Assembly: GCF_026319365.1 (NCBI RefSeq)
Contig: NZ_JAPDMS010000001.1
Location: forward strand, 1,180,456-1,244,455
Source of the DNA: Methylophaga sp. OBS1
GTDB lineage: Bacteria > Pseudomonadota > Gammaproteobacteria > Nitrosococcales > Methylophagaceae
DNA: 64,000 nucleotides
Direction: 5' to 3'
The notes under the pieces were generated by a model. It did no database searches. It saw only the letters and a list, made by a program, of their open reading frames with translations, and was not told where the DNA came from. This document shows positions 32,529 through 41,608 of the stretch, piece after piece. How positions within the stretch are numbered: position 1 is the first letter of the stretch; each line of letters opens with the position of its first letter. The translations under genes and the position numbers were made by a program.

Positions 32529-34109
32529 TCACCACGGCGCTACTCGCCGCATGACGTGAAAGATCAGATTCTGTTCATTGACGCCTGAGACCGCTGAAGC
32601 CCCCGGGCCAATCGCATAAATGGCCACATCTTCTCCACCATGTGTCTCTGAACCCAGCGGCACCAGCACTTCCTGGTGATAGCCTTTGGCCTCTGTATCA
32701 ACATGGCTGAGGTCATGCCGCCCTGTATTAGCTGGCTGAGTGTAAGCCACATCCGCATCCGTTTCATCGCCCAAATCCCGAAAGCCTAAACCATTCGCAT
32801 AGCCCAGCGTGGTATAGGGCATGCCATCCTCTGCGACTGCCGGTTCCTGTTCACCGATATTAACGACTTTTCCCAAAATCGGATTACCGCGCTTGGGATA
32901 ACCGGCCATAGTAAAGACATGACTGTGATCTGCGGTCACGATAATCAGTGTTTCTTCGCTGTTGGTGTTCTCCAGCGCGATCTCAACTGCGCGAGCAAAC
33001 TCAATCGTATCTGTCAGGGCGTTATGGGCATTACCGGCATGATGAGCGTGATCAATCCGTCCGCCTTCCACCAGCAGGAAAAAGCCATTTTCATTGTTAT
33101 CCAGAATATCAATCGCTTTGGCTGTCATCTCACTGAGCGACGGTTCACCGGCATCATCATTGCCGCGGTCAGCCTCATAGTGCATATGTGAGTCTTCAAA
33201 CAGCGCCAGCAGCTTCTGGGTTTCAGCGGGATTCACGGCATCAAATCCTGCCTGATTCTCGATGTAATGACCGCCCGGATATTGTGCCTGCCACTCATCA
33301 ATTAAGTTGCGCTGGTCATTTCGGTCACCAGTGAATAAGCTTTTTTCATCCTCATTATCCGAGGCTGGCTGATTGGGCAGAAAATGACGACGGCCACCGC
33401 CCATCATCACCTCAATACCGTCAATATCAACAGTTGGATAACGTTGCTCCAGTCGCTGCTCAAAACTGACCAGTTGCGAGGCAATATCTTCACAGCCTGC
33501 CGCCACTGCATCCGCTGGCAGATCAGCGCTGTCTTCCCAGTTACGTTCCGGTGACTTGGCATAGGTCGCGGCTGGCGTGGCGTGCGTGACCCGGGTTGTG
33601 GTTACAAAGCCTGTCGACTGCCCCGCCATTTCCGCGAGTTCCAGTGCGCTGACCAGTTCATTACCACTGACGCTGGTGCAGTCACCGCGCGTGACGTCTT
33701 CATCAATGCCGATAATACCGGCATCTGTTTTCACACCGGTGATTATCGCGGTCATGGTACCGGCAGAATCCGGTGTCTGGGCATCCACATTGTAGGTTTT
33801 GGAGAGTCCGGTAAACGGAAAGGCTTCAAAGCTCAGGCTGTTCTCTTCCCCGGGCAGGCCTTTGTTCTGACCATCCAGAATCCGCGCCGCGGTAATAGTG
33901 GACACGCCCATGCCATCGCCAACAAACAGAATAATGTTTTTGGCTTTTTTCCCGGGTTCAAATACCGGTTTTTCTGCCAGTTTGGCTGCCGCGTCCTGAA
34001 ACCAGGGATTATTGGTCTGATGCTCAGGTAAATTTACTTCACCGCTATAGGCATGCAGACTGGTAACAATTAAGGCAATCGCAATTAAAAATAAAGATTT
34101 CTTGGGCAT
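32529..34109 (-). CDS. phoA: Alkaline phosphatase (PhoA family)
   Basis: 526 residues with a signal peptide (about 1-22, SLFLIAIALIVTSLHAYSG). The active site is visible: metal-binding FVGDGMGVSTITAARIL, the nucleophile Ser in TPDSAGTMTAIITGVKT, IDHAHHAGNAHNAL and TADHSHVFTMAGYPKRG. A periplasmic phosphomonoesterase. No convincing Pho box was found in the 110 bp upstream. It converges with the BLUF gene across 5 bp. Confidence 0.92.
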   Translation of the reverse strand: MPKKSLFLIAIALIVTSLHAYSGEVNLPEHQTNNPWFQDAAAKLAEKPVFEPGKKAKNIILFVGDGMGVSTITAARILDGQNKGLPGEENSLSFEAFPFTGLSKTYNVDAQTPDSAGTMTAIITGVKTDAGIIGIDEDVTRGDCTSVSGNELVSALELAEMAGQSTGFVTTTRVTHATPAATYAKSPERNWEDSADLPADAVAAGCEDIASQLVSFEQRLEQRYPTVDIDGIEVMMGGGRRHFLPNQPASDNEDEKSLFTGDRNDQRNLIDEWQAQYPGGHYIENQAGFDAVNPAETQKLLALFEDSHMHYEADRGNDDAGEPSLSEMTAKAIDILDNNENGFFLLVEGGRIDHAHHAGNAHNALTDTIEFARAVEIALENTNSEETLIIVTADHSHVFTMAGYPKRGNPILGKVVNIGEQEPAVAEDGMPYTTLGYANGLGFRDLGDETDADVAYTQPANTGRHDLSHVDTEAKGYHQEVLVPLGSETHGGEDVAIYAIGPGASAVSGVNEQNLIFHVMRRVAPW

Positions 34110-34219
34110 TACAATATCGGCCTTGATTAAAAAGAAGACGTTTAACAGAAACAGTGCCTTTCATGTTATGCGTAAACAATGAAACTCATATTTCATAATC
34201 GGCATCAGTTTAGTTATCA

Positions 34220-34666
34220 CTATGCTTTTGAGATTAAATCAGCGTGATTTTCAAGCAAGTATTGATTCACCAACTTCCATAATGCATCTGCATGGTCGAG
34301 ACACGCTTGCATAGATCTATCCGTGATTAGGTCACCGCTATAATCAGCAATATTGCGTTGCTTTCTCAAGATATCCAGTTCTACAATGATGTCCTTATCC
34401 AGACCAACCGTTTTAGCTAAGCTCTGAATCATGGTCTGATGATGACCCGGCACCGAGGTAACAGTGCGATAACCGTTGGCCTGCAGCGACGCGTTGGCAA
34501 GTTGCATAATGGCCTTATAAGCCATATCAAAACGGTTTTCATTACTCAATGTGGTGGTTTGTGCATCTTCAATATTGCGCCTGGCTGCAGCCAATAAGCG
34601 CTGAATCATATGTTTATCAGGCGCAACCGCATCCAGCGACTTCCCGACAAGATTATCTAATGTCAT
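34220..34666 (-). CDS. HEPN-domain protein, likely toxin of an MNT-HEPN pair
   Basis: 148 residues, mostly helical, in the HEPN size range. RRNIEDAQTTTLSNENRFDMAYKAIMQLANASLQ and the C-terminal LRKQRNIADYSGD contain the R-x4-6-H-like position as RNIADY, which departs from the usual RNxxxH (His replaced by Tyr). Its ATG overlaps the stop of the MNT gene by 4 bp. In such pairs the HEPN protein is an RNase toxin and the MNT partner inactivates it. The unusual Tyr at the active-site position may mean reduced activity or a different register. Confidence 0.75.
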   Translation of the reverse strand: MTLDNLVGKSLDAVAPDKHMIQRLLAAARRNIEDAQTTTLSNENRFDMAYKAIMQLANASLQANGYRTVTSVPGHHQTMIQSLAKTVGLDKDIIVELDILRKQRNIADYSGDLITDRSMQACLDHADALWKLVNQYLLENHADLISKA

Positions 34667-35250
34667 GCTAAATCATCCCTGTTACCAATCACATTAATGA
34701 CTGGTTTGTGCAAAAGCTCCTGCAGAAATACTGTGTTCTTTTTCTTGCTCTGCTGCCACTCTGATAGTGTAAAAGTTTTCGGATTAATTTCACGTCCCAG
34801 AGTCTGCTGACACGGATAGACGGCTTTTACCAACTCAGCAAAACTGACCTCTCCCACCACGCACAAATCAATATCGCTGTGAACACCAGCCTCGCCCGAA
34901 GCCATCGAACCAAATACAAAAGCCACATCAATTTGTTCAGACAAGGCAGCCATTGCATGGCGCAGCACATCCGCTACACCGAAGGTCTTTCGAGCGATTG
35001 AGACCAGCTCTTCAAATATCGGGCTAGCAGGATTAGCCTGGTAGTGCTGTTGATTTCCTTCTCTTGACACAAGAACAAGACCGGCGCCCGCAAGTTTTTC
35101 CAACTCGCGAGTGACAGTGCCTCTTCCCATATCAGCCCGACGTAGGATCTCGTTGGTATAAAAACGCTCGCCAGGCTTGCTAAAAAGTAATCCCAATACC
35201 CGTTGCTGTGTTTTTGTGAATAATGCATCAGCTATCGAAGTGATTGACAT
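34663..35250 (-). CDS. Winged-HTH plus nucleotidyltransferase (MNT antitoxin-like)
   Basis: 195 residues. An N-terminal winged HTH (about 10-75, QQRVLGLLFSKPGERFYTNEILRRADMGRGTVTRELEKL) is followed by a minimal nucleotidyltransferase (about 95-160) with the GSMASGEAGVHSDIDLCVVG catalytic motif (GSx..DxD). The HTH suggests that it also autoregulates the pair, using the large palindrome just upstream (35267-35306). MNT antitoxins AMPylate or bind HEPN toxins. Confidence 0.85.
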   Translation of the reverse strand: MSITSIADALFTKTQQRVLGLLFSKPGERFYTNEILRRADMGRGTVTRELEKLAGAGLVLVSREGNQQHYQANPASPIFEELVSIARKTFGVADVLRHAMAALSEQIDVAFVFGSMASGEAGVHSDIDLCVVGEVSFAELVKAVYPCQQTLGREINPKTFTLSEWQQSKKKNTVFLQELLHKPVINVIGNRDDLA

Positions 35251-35266
35251 AGAACACCAACAATAA

Positions 35267-35306
35267 AATCCCCAATATGGGTACTATAATCCCCATATTG
35301 GGGATT
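35267..35306. promoter_or_regulatory. 40-bp palindromic operator of the MNT-HEPN pair
   Basis: Perfect 15-bp arms at 35267-35281 and 35292-35306 are separated by 10 bp containing TATAAT (35285-35290). Each arm includes the near-palindromic core CCCCAATATGGG, so two dimers could bind. It lies between the stop of the upstream gene and the MNT start. It could also fold as a terminator, but lacks a T run. Confidence 0.75.
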
Positions 35307-35307
35307 T

Positions 35308-35844
35308 TCAATATTCACTATGAATTGGGTATTCCAGCTCTGAATAATAATCACCAAACACAATTTCCACCCGTAGTCGCTCTCCTGATTTTGCGAGTGA
35401 AGCCGGGTTGGAAACCTGCTCCAGCCACTGGCTGGCCTGATTGGCTGGAATCAGGTTGCAGATATCACCGATGGGCCAGTGAAAATACAGTTCATTGTTT
35501 TTCTTCTCCGCCAGCACGTCCGGGTCAGTGCTTTCAGGAATCGGAATATAGGAGCTGAACATTTCCAGCCCACCCTGCTGCTCAGGATCATTGGCAAAAT
35601 ACTCTAGCGAAATATCCCAGCCGCGCACCAGTCCGGCCATTTCATTGCCCTGCTCCAGGCTGAAGCCATACATCGCCAAGGTGCCGTCATTGACCTTGGG
35701 CAATTTATTCAGCGCTTTCTGCACGGCTTTAATGGCCTGACTGTCCTGTTCACTGAGCCCATCCAGGGAAAGCAGCCAGTCACCTAAATCAATCGCCGAC
35801 TGAATGAGTTTTTTGTGCGACTTGTCGAGCAGTATATTCGCCAT
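35308..35844 (-). CDS. Conserved hypothetical protein, 178 residues
   Basis: A cytoplasmic-looking acidic protein without membrane segments. Motifs visible are DGTLAMYGFSLEQGNEMAGLVRGWDISLEYFAND and ELYFHWPIGDICNL. I recognise no family. It is 12 bp downstream of the antiporter gene and ends 2 bp before the palindromic operator of the MNT-HEPN pair. Confidence 0.7.
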   Translation of the reverse strand: MANILLDKSHKKLIQSAIDLGDWLLSLDGLSEQDSQAIKAVQKALNKLPKVNDGTLAMYGFSLEQGNEMAGLVRGWDISLEYFANDPEQQGGLEMFSSYIPIPESTDPDVLAEKKNNELYFHWPIGDICNLIPANQASQWLEQVSNPASLAKSGERLRVEIVFGDYYSELEYPIHSEY

Positions 35845-35856
35845 GATGTTCCGTGA

Positions 35857-36825
35857 TTAAGCGAAAACAGTAGTGATCAGGTACACGGTATAGCCGACAT
35901 AAGCCGACAGCAGAATACCGCCCTCAATCCGATTGATTCGGCCCTGTTTACCGAGACCGTAACCAAACACAAACAGCGACAGCGTCAACACAATCATGGT
36001 CATCACATCGCGATACAGCAGTTCCTGAGAGACGGCCATCGGGGCAATGCTGCCGGCGATACCCACCACGGCCAGGGTGTTAAACAAGTTGGAACCGATG
36101 ATATTACCCAGTGCGATATCATGCTCACCTTTACGGGCGGCAATCACTGATGAGGCCAGCTCGGGCAGAGAGGTACCCACAGCTACAATGGTGAGACCGA
36201 TAATCAGGTCACTGACGCCCAGGGCTGTAGCGATTTCCACCGCCCCCCAGACCAGTACCCGGGAACTCAGAATCAATAGCAGCAAGCCGGTAATCAGCCA
36301 GAATACGGCACGTTTAATCGGCATTTGCTGCTGTTCAAGCTCCTGCTCCATTTCGGTACCGAATTCATCTGTTTTTTTCTGCATCCCCTGCCAGATGGTC
36401 CAGCCCATCAGAACAGCGAAAATCAGCAGCAGGACGATAGCGTCCATCCGGGACAGGTTGCCATCCCAAAGCTGCCAGGCTGCGGCGAAGGTAATGATGG
36501 TGAGGATAGGCAGCTCTTTTCTCAGCACCTGTGAATGCACTGCAATCGGGCTGATTAAAGCTGTGATACCCAGAATCAGGGCAATATTGGTGATATTGGA
36601 GCCATAGGCATTGCCCAGGGCGATACCGGGATTTCCCTGCGATGAGGCCAGTGCCGAGACCACCATTTCCGGCGCAGAAGTACCAAAGCCGACAATCACC
36701 ATACCTATTAATAAGGCAGGCATGCCGAAGTGCCGTGCGGTAGCGGCGGCGCCTTCAACAAACTTGTCCGCACTCCAGACCAGTAAAATCAGGCCAAAAA
36801 TGACAGCAGCAATAGCAAGGCTCAT
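35857..36825 (-). CDS. Calcium/sodium antiporter (CaCA family)
   Basis: 322 residues with about ten membrane helices. The two alpha repeats are evident: VGFGTSAPEMVVSALASSQG then GNAYGSNITNIALILG, and VAVGTSLPELASSVIAARKG then GNIIGSNLFNTLAVVG. This is the YrbG-type K+-dependent Na+/Ca2+ exchanger group. Probable role: Ca2+ export. It is followed by an unknown gene in the same direction. Confidence 0.92.
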   Translation of the reverse strand: MSLAIAAVIFGLILLVWSADKFVEGAAATARHFGMPALLIGMVIVGFGTSAPEMVVSALASSQGNPGIALGNAYGSNITNIALILGITALISPIAVHSQVLRKELPILTIITFAAAWQLWDGNLSRMDAIVLLLIFAVLMGWTIWQGMQKKTDEFGTEMEQELEQQQMPIKRAVFWLITGLLLLILSSRVLVWGAVEIATALGVSDLIIGLTIVAVGTSLPELASSVIAARKGEHDIALGNIIGSNLFNTLAVVGIAGSIAPMAVSQELLYRDVMTMIVLTLSLFVFGYGLGKQGRINRIEGGILLSAYVGYTVYLITTVFA

Positions 36826-36954
36826 ACAGGTGATTACTCCGATTCAATGCGTTAGAAACAAAAGCCTGCCCGATCATAGCAAGCCTGAAAATGCTTATCA
36901 GAATAATCTCATCATGTCGCTACGATTCGGTGTTTTATGCCGGTGTTACCTGGA

Positions 36955-39900
36955 TTACTGAAAGGACTGAACCCAGTCAAACACAGCCGCAGCGGGCATC
37001 GGTTTGGCGATGTAATAGCCCTGAATCGTCTCACAGCCAAATTGCATCAAAGTGTCACACTCCGCTTCGGTCTCAACCCCCTCCGCGACAATGTGCCGTT
37101 TGAAGGTTTGTGCCAGCTCGATTACACCTTTCACAATCGCCATATCGCCCTCGCTTTCATGCATGCTGCTGACGAATGAGCGATCAATTTTCAGCGTTCT
37201 GACGGGTAATTTTCTCAGGTAGGTCAGCGAAGAATATCCGGTTCCAAAATCATCCAGCGCGAAAAAGATACCGAGCCGCTGACCTGCCGCCTCTACCACA
37301 CCTGCCGTTTGGCGGGTTTCAAGCGCGGATGTTTCCAGTAACTCCAGCTCCAGCAAGGCAGGGGGAATGTCAGGATAATTCGACAGCAGTTTTTCCAGTT
37401 TATCCACGAAATCAATATGCTGGATTTGCCGTGCCGACACATTCACGCTGACCTGTAAATCCAGTCCCTGGCTGCGCCATTGTTGAATCTGTTGCAGGGC
37501 TTGTTCCAGCACCCAATCGCCTACAGTAATGATGAGTTCATGCGATTCAATCGCCGGTAGAAACTCACCCGCGCCCAGCACGCCTTTTTCCGGGTGTCGC
37601 CAGCGTATCAGTGCTTCCATCCCCGTGACCTCACGGGTTCTCATATTGACTTTGGGTTGATAGTACAGACAAAGCTCATCGTTTCGCAGCGCTGCCGCAA
37701 CCTGTTCAATACGGGCATGCAGCGCATGCATCTGCTGGTCGAGTTTGACATCAAAAATATGGTAACCGTCACGCCCCGCCTGCTTGGCCTCATACATGGA
37801 TAAATCAGCATGACGAATCAGGGTATCGGCATCGACATCATCCAACGGATAAATTGCTACGCCGATACTGGCGGTAACAGAGACAATATGGCTATCCAGT
37901 GAAATTTCTTCTGCAATTTTCTTGTTGATACGGGTCAGCACCGGATCCAGTTCTTGAAGATCCTCAATATTGGTGATCAGCAGAACAAACTCATCGCCGC
38001 CCATTCGAGCAACCGTATCACCACTTCGAACCACCTGATTAAGACGATTTGCCACTTCAATCAGTAGTTTATCGCCAACATCATGGCCGAAACTGTCATT
38101 GATAGGCTTGAAATCATCCAGATCAAGAAAACACACTGCCAGCATACTGCCTCGGCGTCGGGCATGGTTCAATGACTGCTCAAGCCGGTCAGACAACAAT
38201 GTCCGGTTGGCCAGTTGGGTGAGCGAATCGTAATGAGCCAGATCCTCCAGTTGACGCTCGGTATTTTTTATTTCGGTAATATCCGCGAACAGGCCGAGAT
38301 AATTAGTGATTTCGCCCTGCTCATCCTTAATGGCACTGATAGTCAGGATTTCGGCATAAAACTCACCATTCTTCCGACGGTTCCAGATTTCACCTCGCCA
38401 GCGCCCCGTCTCGTGAATGGTTTTCCACATCTTGTCGTAGAAACTTTTATCCTGACGACCGGAAGCCAGCACGCCCGGATCCTCACCTATCAACTCATTT
38501 TGACCATAACCGGTAATTTCAGTGAAAGCATGGTTAACGGTAATGATGCGATTGTCCTTATCGGTGATCAGGATACCTTCCCAGGCATTATCGAAAACGC
38601 TGGCGTGTAAACGTAAGGCTTCCTGTGCTTTCAACCACTCGGTCACATCATAAAACCAGCCGATGACACATTTTTCGTTTTCGTACTGAATTGGCATATA
38701 GGTGGCCAGCACCACCTTTTCTTCACCATCGGGTATCTGCAGACGAGTGAGCACATCAGACACTTTGCCATCCTGCTCCAGGGTCTTCAGGTAATGCTGG
38801 TATTGTGCTTCATCGACATAATAATCAGCAGGGTCAGCACCGAGCACCGTATCAGCGTCACGCTTTATCAGCTCTGCGTAGCCCCGGTTTGCGTATATCA
38901 CTTTTCTGCCACCGTCAGCAGCAATCCTTGTCGCGATGGGGCTGTATTCCAGCAATTCCTGTTGCTGTTTTGTCAGTGTCCGAAGATCTGTTTCGATTTG
39001 TTTGAGATAAGAAATATCGGTATGCATACCGATCATCCGGGTCGGGCACTGTGCCCGGTCCCGCTCGACCACGATGCCGCGTGACAAAATCCATTTCCAA
39101 CTGCCATCCTTGCAGCGCATTCTGAATTCAGCAGCAAAAACGGCGCTCTTACCACTGAGGTAGTCATCCAGATGCTCGCGGGCTTTTCCAATATCATCCG
39201 GGTGAACCAGCTCATCCCAGGACGAAATCTCGGGGGAAATCTCATGCTCTTTAAACCCGAGCATTCGTGCCCATTGTTTGGAGTAAAGGACATCTCCCGT
39301 CGTGATATTCCAATCCCAGACCCCGTCACCGGCCCCCTCCAGGGCCAGGTTCCAGCGTTCCTCACTCTCAGCCAAAGCTTGCCTGGCGTCCGCCACACGC
39401 TCGGCCATAACATCAAATTCCCGCGCAGCCATGGCAATTTCATCTTTGCCTTTCACGCTCTGCGCGACCACATTTCGGTCACCGGATTCATAAGATCGAA
39501 TTGCCCGGGTCAGACGGGTCAAACGCGACACAACATTGGTGTGAATCGCCGCCGTGATCAGCCCACCACACACCGCAGTAATCACAAAGACCATGACGAA
39601 CAACATGAACAGTAACTGTTGCAGCGGCTCAACAATATTAGCCACAGGTACCAAACGGAAATAAGACCAGTCCACCGGGGCAATCCGCATGCCCAGCGCA
39701 ATATATTCCTCGCCATCAATCATCAAATTCCGTGACAACAATACCGAGGCGTAATCCAGTGAGTGGGTATTGAGTAACGCTTTTAATTCGTCTTCCCCAT
39801 TCAACGCGAAATCATCCTGATCCGTTGCCGCCTCAAGTGCCTCCTGCCATTGACCGGCAAGAATAAACTCCCCTTCTTTATCAAGCAGGAAGTGCTGCGT

Positions 39901-40659
39901 ATCCGGGTACATCTGCTGATCACGGAAGATAAACCCCAAAACATTAGTGAGTTGCATATCTTCCCCAAGTGCACCCATCCATTGTTCATTCAAGTAAAGG
40001 GGATAGACTGCACTGACCATCCAAACTTTCGGCACCGGATCAAATAGTGGCGGTGTAAACCGATAGCCGCGAGCCGGGTTTGATTCGGGGGAAGTCAATG
40101 TCATCCAGGGTGTCTGGGTGTAGTCATTATCAGCGTCTTGATCAAAAACAAACTCAGGAAAAGTCTTATCGAAAATGACCTCGCTGCGGTCCCGAGACAG
40201 ATACCAGACATTTTCGTGCAAACGGTTGGCTGCAGCACCAAAGGTATCCATAACCTGCTTGATACGAAGATGCATGACTTTCTGCTGATCGCTGAGTGCT
40301 GACGAATCCGGCAGAAAAATACCGGCCTCCTGCTGTCCGTCATAATCATCACGACGGTTACGCCAGATGCCATCATCATTCAGCGTGGCCTCCTGATAAA
40401 AAGCATCGATTTCTTGTTGCGTTACCGGCTTTTGCAGCGCTTCCTGTAATAGCCGTGATAATGCTTTTAGCTTCTGCTCCCCTGCTCGCAACCGCTCTGA
40501 TGCCACGTCAACCTGACTATCAGTCATGGTTAACAGATTCTTAACCTCACGACTCAGAATCTTCTCTTTGGCAAAAGCTGTAATCAGTATCGCTGTGGGT
40601 ATCGCCGTAATCAGTATGCTAACGATGACAATAAGACTGATTTTTTCTCTGATCCGCAT
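36955..40659 (-). CDS. Membrane sensor with PAS repeats, GGDEF and EAL domains
   Basis: 1234 residues from ATG 40657-40659 with GGGAAAG upstream; a TTG at 40675-40677 would add six residues. The protein has a membrane helix (about 8-30), a long dCache-like periplasmic domain, a second helix (about 335-360) and a HAMP. Three PAS domains follow (MHTDISYLKQIE, DVTEWLKAQEALRLHASVFDNAWEGILITD). Then come GGDEF (RMGGDEFVLL, about 850) and EAL (GMEALIRWRHPEKG, DDFGTGYSSLTYLRKL, EGVETEAEC). All key cyclase and phosphodiesterase residues look intact. It is convergent toward the antiporter gene. Confidence 0.93.
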   Translation of the reverse strand: MRIREKISLIVIVSILITAIPTAILITAFAKEKILSREVKNLLTMTDSQVDVASERLRAGEQKLKALSRLLQEALQKPVTQQEIDAFYQEATLNDDGIWRNRRDDYDGQQEAGIFLPDSSALSDQQKVMHLRIKQVMDTFGAAANRLHENVWYLSRDRSEVIFDKTFPEFVFDQDADNDYTQTPWMTLTSPESNPARGYRFTPPLFDPVPKVWMVSAVYPLYLNEQWMGALGEDMQLTNVLGFIFRDQQMYPDTQHFLLDKEGEFILAGQWQEALEAATDQDDFALNGEDELKALLNTHSLDYASVLLSRNLMIDGEEYIALGMRIAPVDWSYFRLVPVANIVEPLQQLLFMLFVMVFVITAVCGGLITAAIHTNVVSRLTRLTRAIRSYESGDRNVVAQSVKGKDEIAMAAREFDVMAERVADARQALAESEERWNLALEGAGDGVWDWNITTGDVLYSKQWARMLGFKEHEISPEISSWDELVHPDDIGKAREHLDDYLSGKSAVFAAEFRMRCKDGSWKWILSRGIVVERDRAQCPTRMIGMHTDISYLKQIETDLRTLTKQQQELLEYSPIATRIAADGGRKVIYANRGYAELIKRDADTVLGADPADYYVDEAQYQHYLKTLEQDGKVSDVLTRLQIPDGEEKVVLATYMPIQYENEKCVIGWFYDVTEWLKAQEALRLHASVFDNAWEGILITDKDNRIITVNHAFTEITGYGQNELIGEDPGVLASGRQDKSFYDKMWKTIHETGRWRGEIWNRRKNGEFYAEILTISAIKDEQGEITNYLGLFADITEIKNTERQLEDLAHYDSLTQLANRTLLSDRLEQSLNHARRRGSMLAVCFLDLDDFKPINDSFGHDVGDKLLIEVANRLNQVVRSGDTVARMGGDEFVLLITNIEDLQELDPVLTRINKKIAEEISLDSHIVSVTASIGVAIYPLDDVDADTLIRHADLSMYEAKQAGRDGYHIFDVKLDQQMHALHARIEQVAAALRNDELCLYYQPKVNMRTREVTGMEALIRWRHPEKGVLGAGEFLPAIESHELIITVGDWVLEQALQQIQQWRSQGLDLQVSVNVSARQIQHIDFVDKLEKLLSNYPDIPPALLELELLETSALETRQTAGVVEAAGQRLGIFFALDDFGTGYSSLTYLRKLPVRTLKIDRSFVSSMHESEGDMAIVKGVIELAQTFKRHIVAEGVETEAECDTLMQFGCETIQGYYIAKPMPAAAVFDWVQSFQ

Positions 40660-40836
40660 AGAGACTGGCTTTCCCAATGGCTATGAGGCTATCTTCCTAA
40701 GCACAGAAGGATTCGTCAACAATTTTGAACGGTCTGTGACGCTTACCAGGTGGAAAAAGAAAATCAGGCGGGGAAAATCTACCAATAGAACACCGGAGCA
40801 ACATTCAAATAACTGTATATTTCTATTAATGGTGCA

Positions 40837-40888
40837 GACACAAAAAAACCACCCGAGGGTAGTTTCTGTTCGATTGGGGCGGCGCGAA
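40837..40888 (+). repeat. Left direct repeat (attL-like copy of the ssrA 3' flank)
   Basis: A 31-bp run (40837-40867) matches 51371-51401 with one mismatch, then continues as a degenerate copy including TTCGATTGGGGCGGCG. The matched part contains the ssrA terminator stem. It marks the left end of the island. The gap 40678-41078 holds this repeat and no gene; the part right of it is A+T-rich. Confidence 0.75.
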
Positions 40889-41078
40889 GCTAATTTAAAA
40901 TTTAGTGTGTTGATATTGATATATGCTACCAACTGAGAATATCAGCTTGCCCCGTCAATGAGAGATATAAAAAAGTCATGATATTGAATTGATTTTAAAG
41001 CTTATTTGAGAAGAATTATCCGTTTCATAAGCTGAACTTGGCGGTAAAGGTGAAGCCAATGACTTATGATTATGCGCC

Positions 41079-41534
41079 TTATATTTCTCCTTCAATTGAA
41101 CTGCTATTTTTATTTGCAACTATCCAATCAACTATCCGCTCTATGAGTTGCGTACTGCCAAGACGAGTCTTTCCTTTTATCGAACATTCCCAGACCGTTA
41201 AAACTCTCCAGCCCAACTCCTCAAGCTTTTTTGTGTTTGCCTTATCCCGAACTATATTCTGATTAATTTTTCTCTCCCAGAACTCACTTCGAGATTTAGG
41301 CCACTTGAATAAGTGGCAATTGTGCCCATGCCAAAAACAACCACGTATCTCAATTACTGCCCTAAACTTTGGCAAAACCATATCTGGTTTACCAGGGAGG
41401 TCAGCTCTGTGTAAGCGATATCTATATCCCCTTTTATGAAGCTCCCTTCTGATTAGTAGCTCAGGCTTAGTGTCTTTTGCCCTGATACGAGACATATTTT
41501 TTGATCTGGTTTCTTTGTCAAAAACATCAGCCAC
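41079..41534 (-). CDS. vsr: Very short patch repair (Vsr) endonuclease
   Basis: 151 residues from GTG 41532-41534 with GGAGG upstream; the longer frame to 41624 overlaps the methyltransferase start. Vsr motifs: RSKNMSRIRAKDTKPELLIRRELHKRGYRYRLH, the catalytic Asp in LPGKPDMVLPKF, and GCFWHGHNCHLFKWPKSR. It nicks T:G mismatches that arise when 5-methylcytosine deaminates, so it is the partner of the divergent Dcm-type methylase. Confidence 0.95.
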   Translation of the reverse strand: MADVFDKETRSKNMSRIRAKDTKPELLIRRELHKRGYRYRLHRADLPGKPDMVLPKFRAVIEIRGCFWHGHNCHLFKWPKSRSEFWERKINQNIVRDKANTKKLEELGWRVLTVWECSIKGKTRLGSTQLIERIVDWIVANKNSSSIEGEI

Positions 41535-41608
41535 AAATGACCTCCACCATGTCCTGGTTTTTACTGGATAACCTGGTATTATTACCTGAAAATTTTGACC
41601 TGCAAAAA

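Noticed and set aside
34110..34219. A Pho box upstream of the alkaline phosphatase gene
   Set aside because: Only loose CAT-rich matches; no paired 7-mers at 11-bp spacing.
41501..41608. Upstream start for the methyltransferase
   Set aside because: It would overlap the vsr start and adds residues before motif I that no family member needs.
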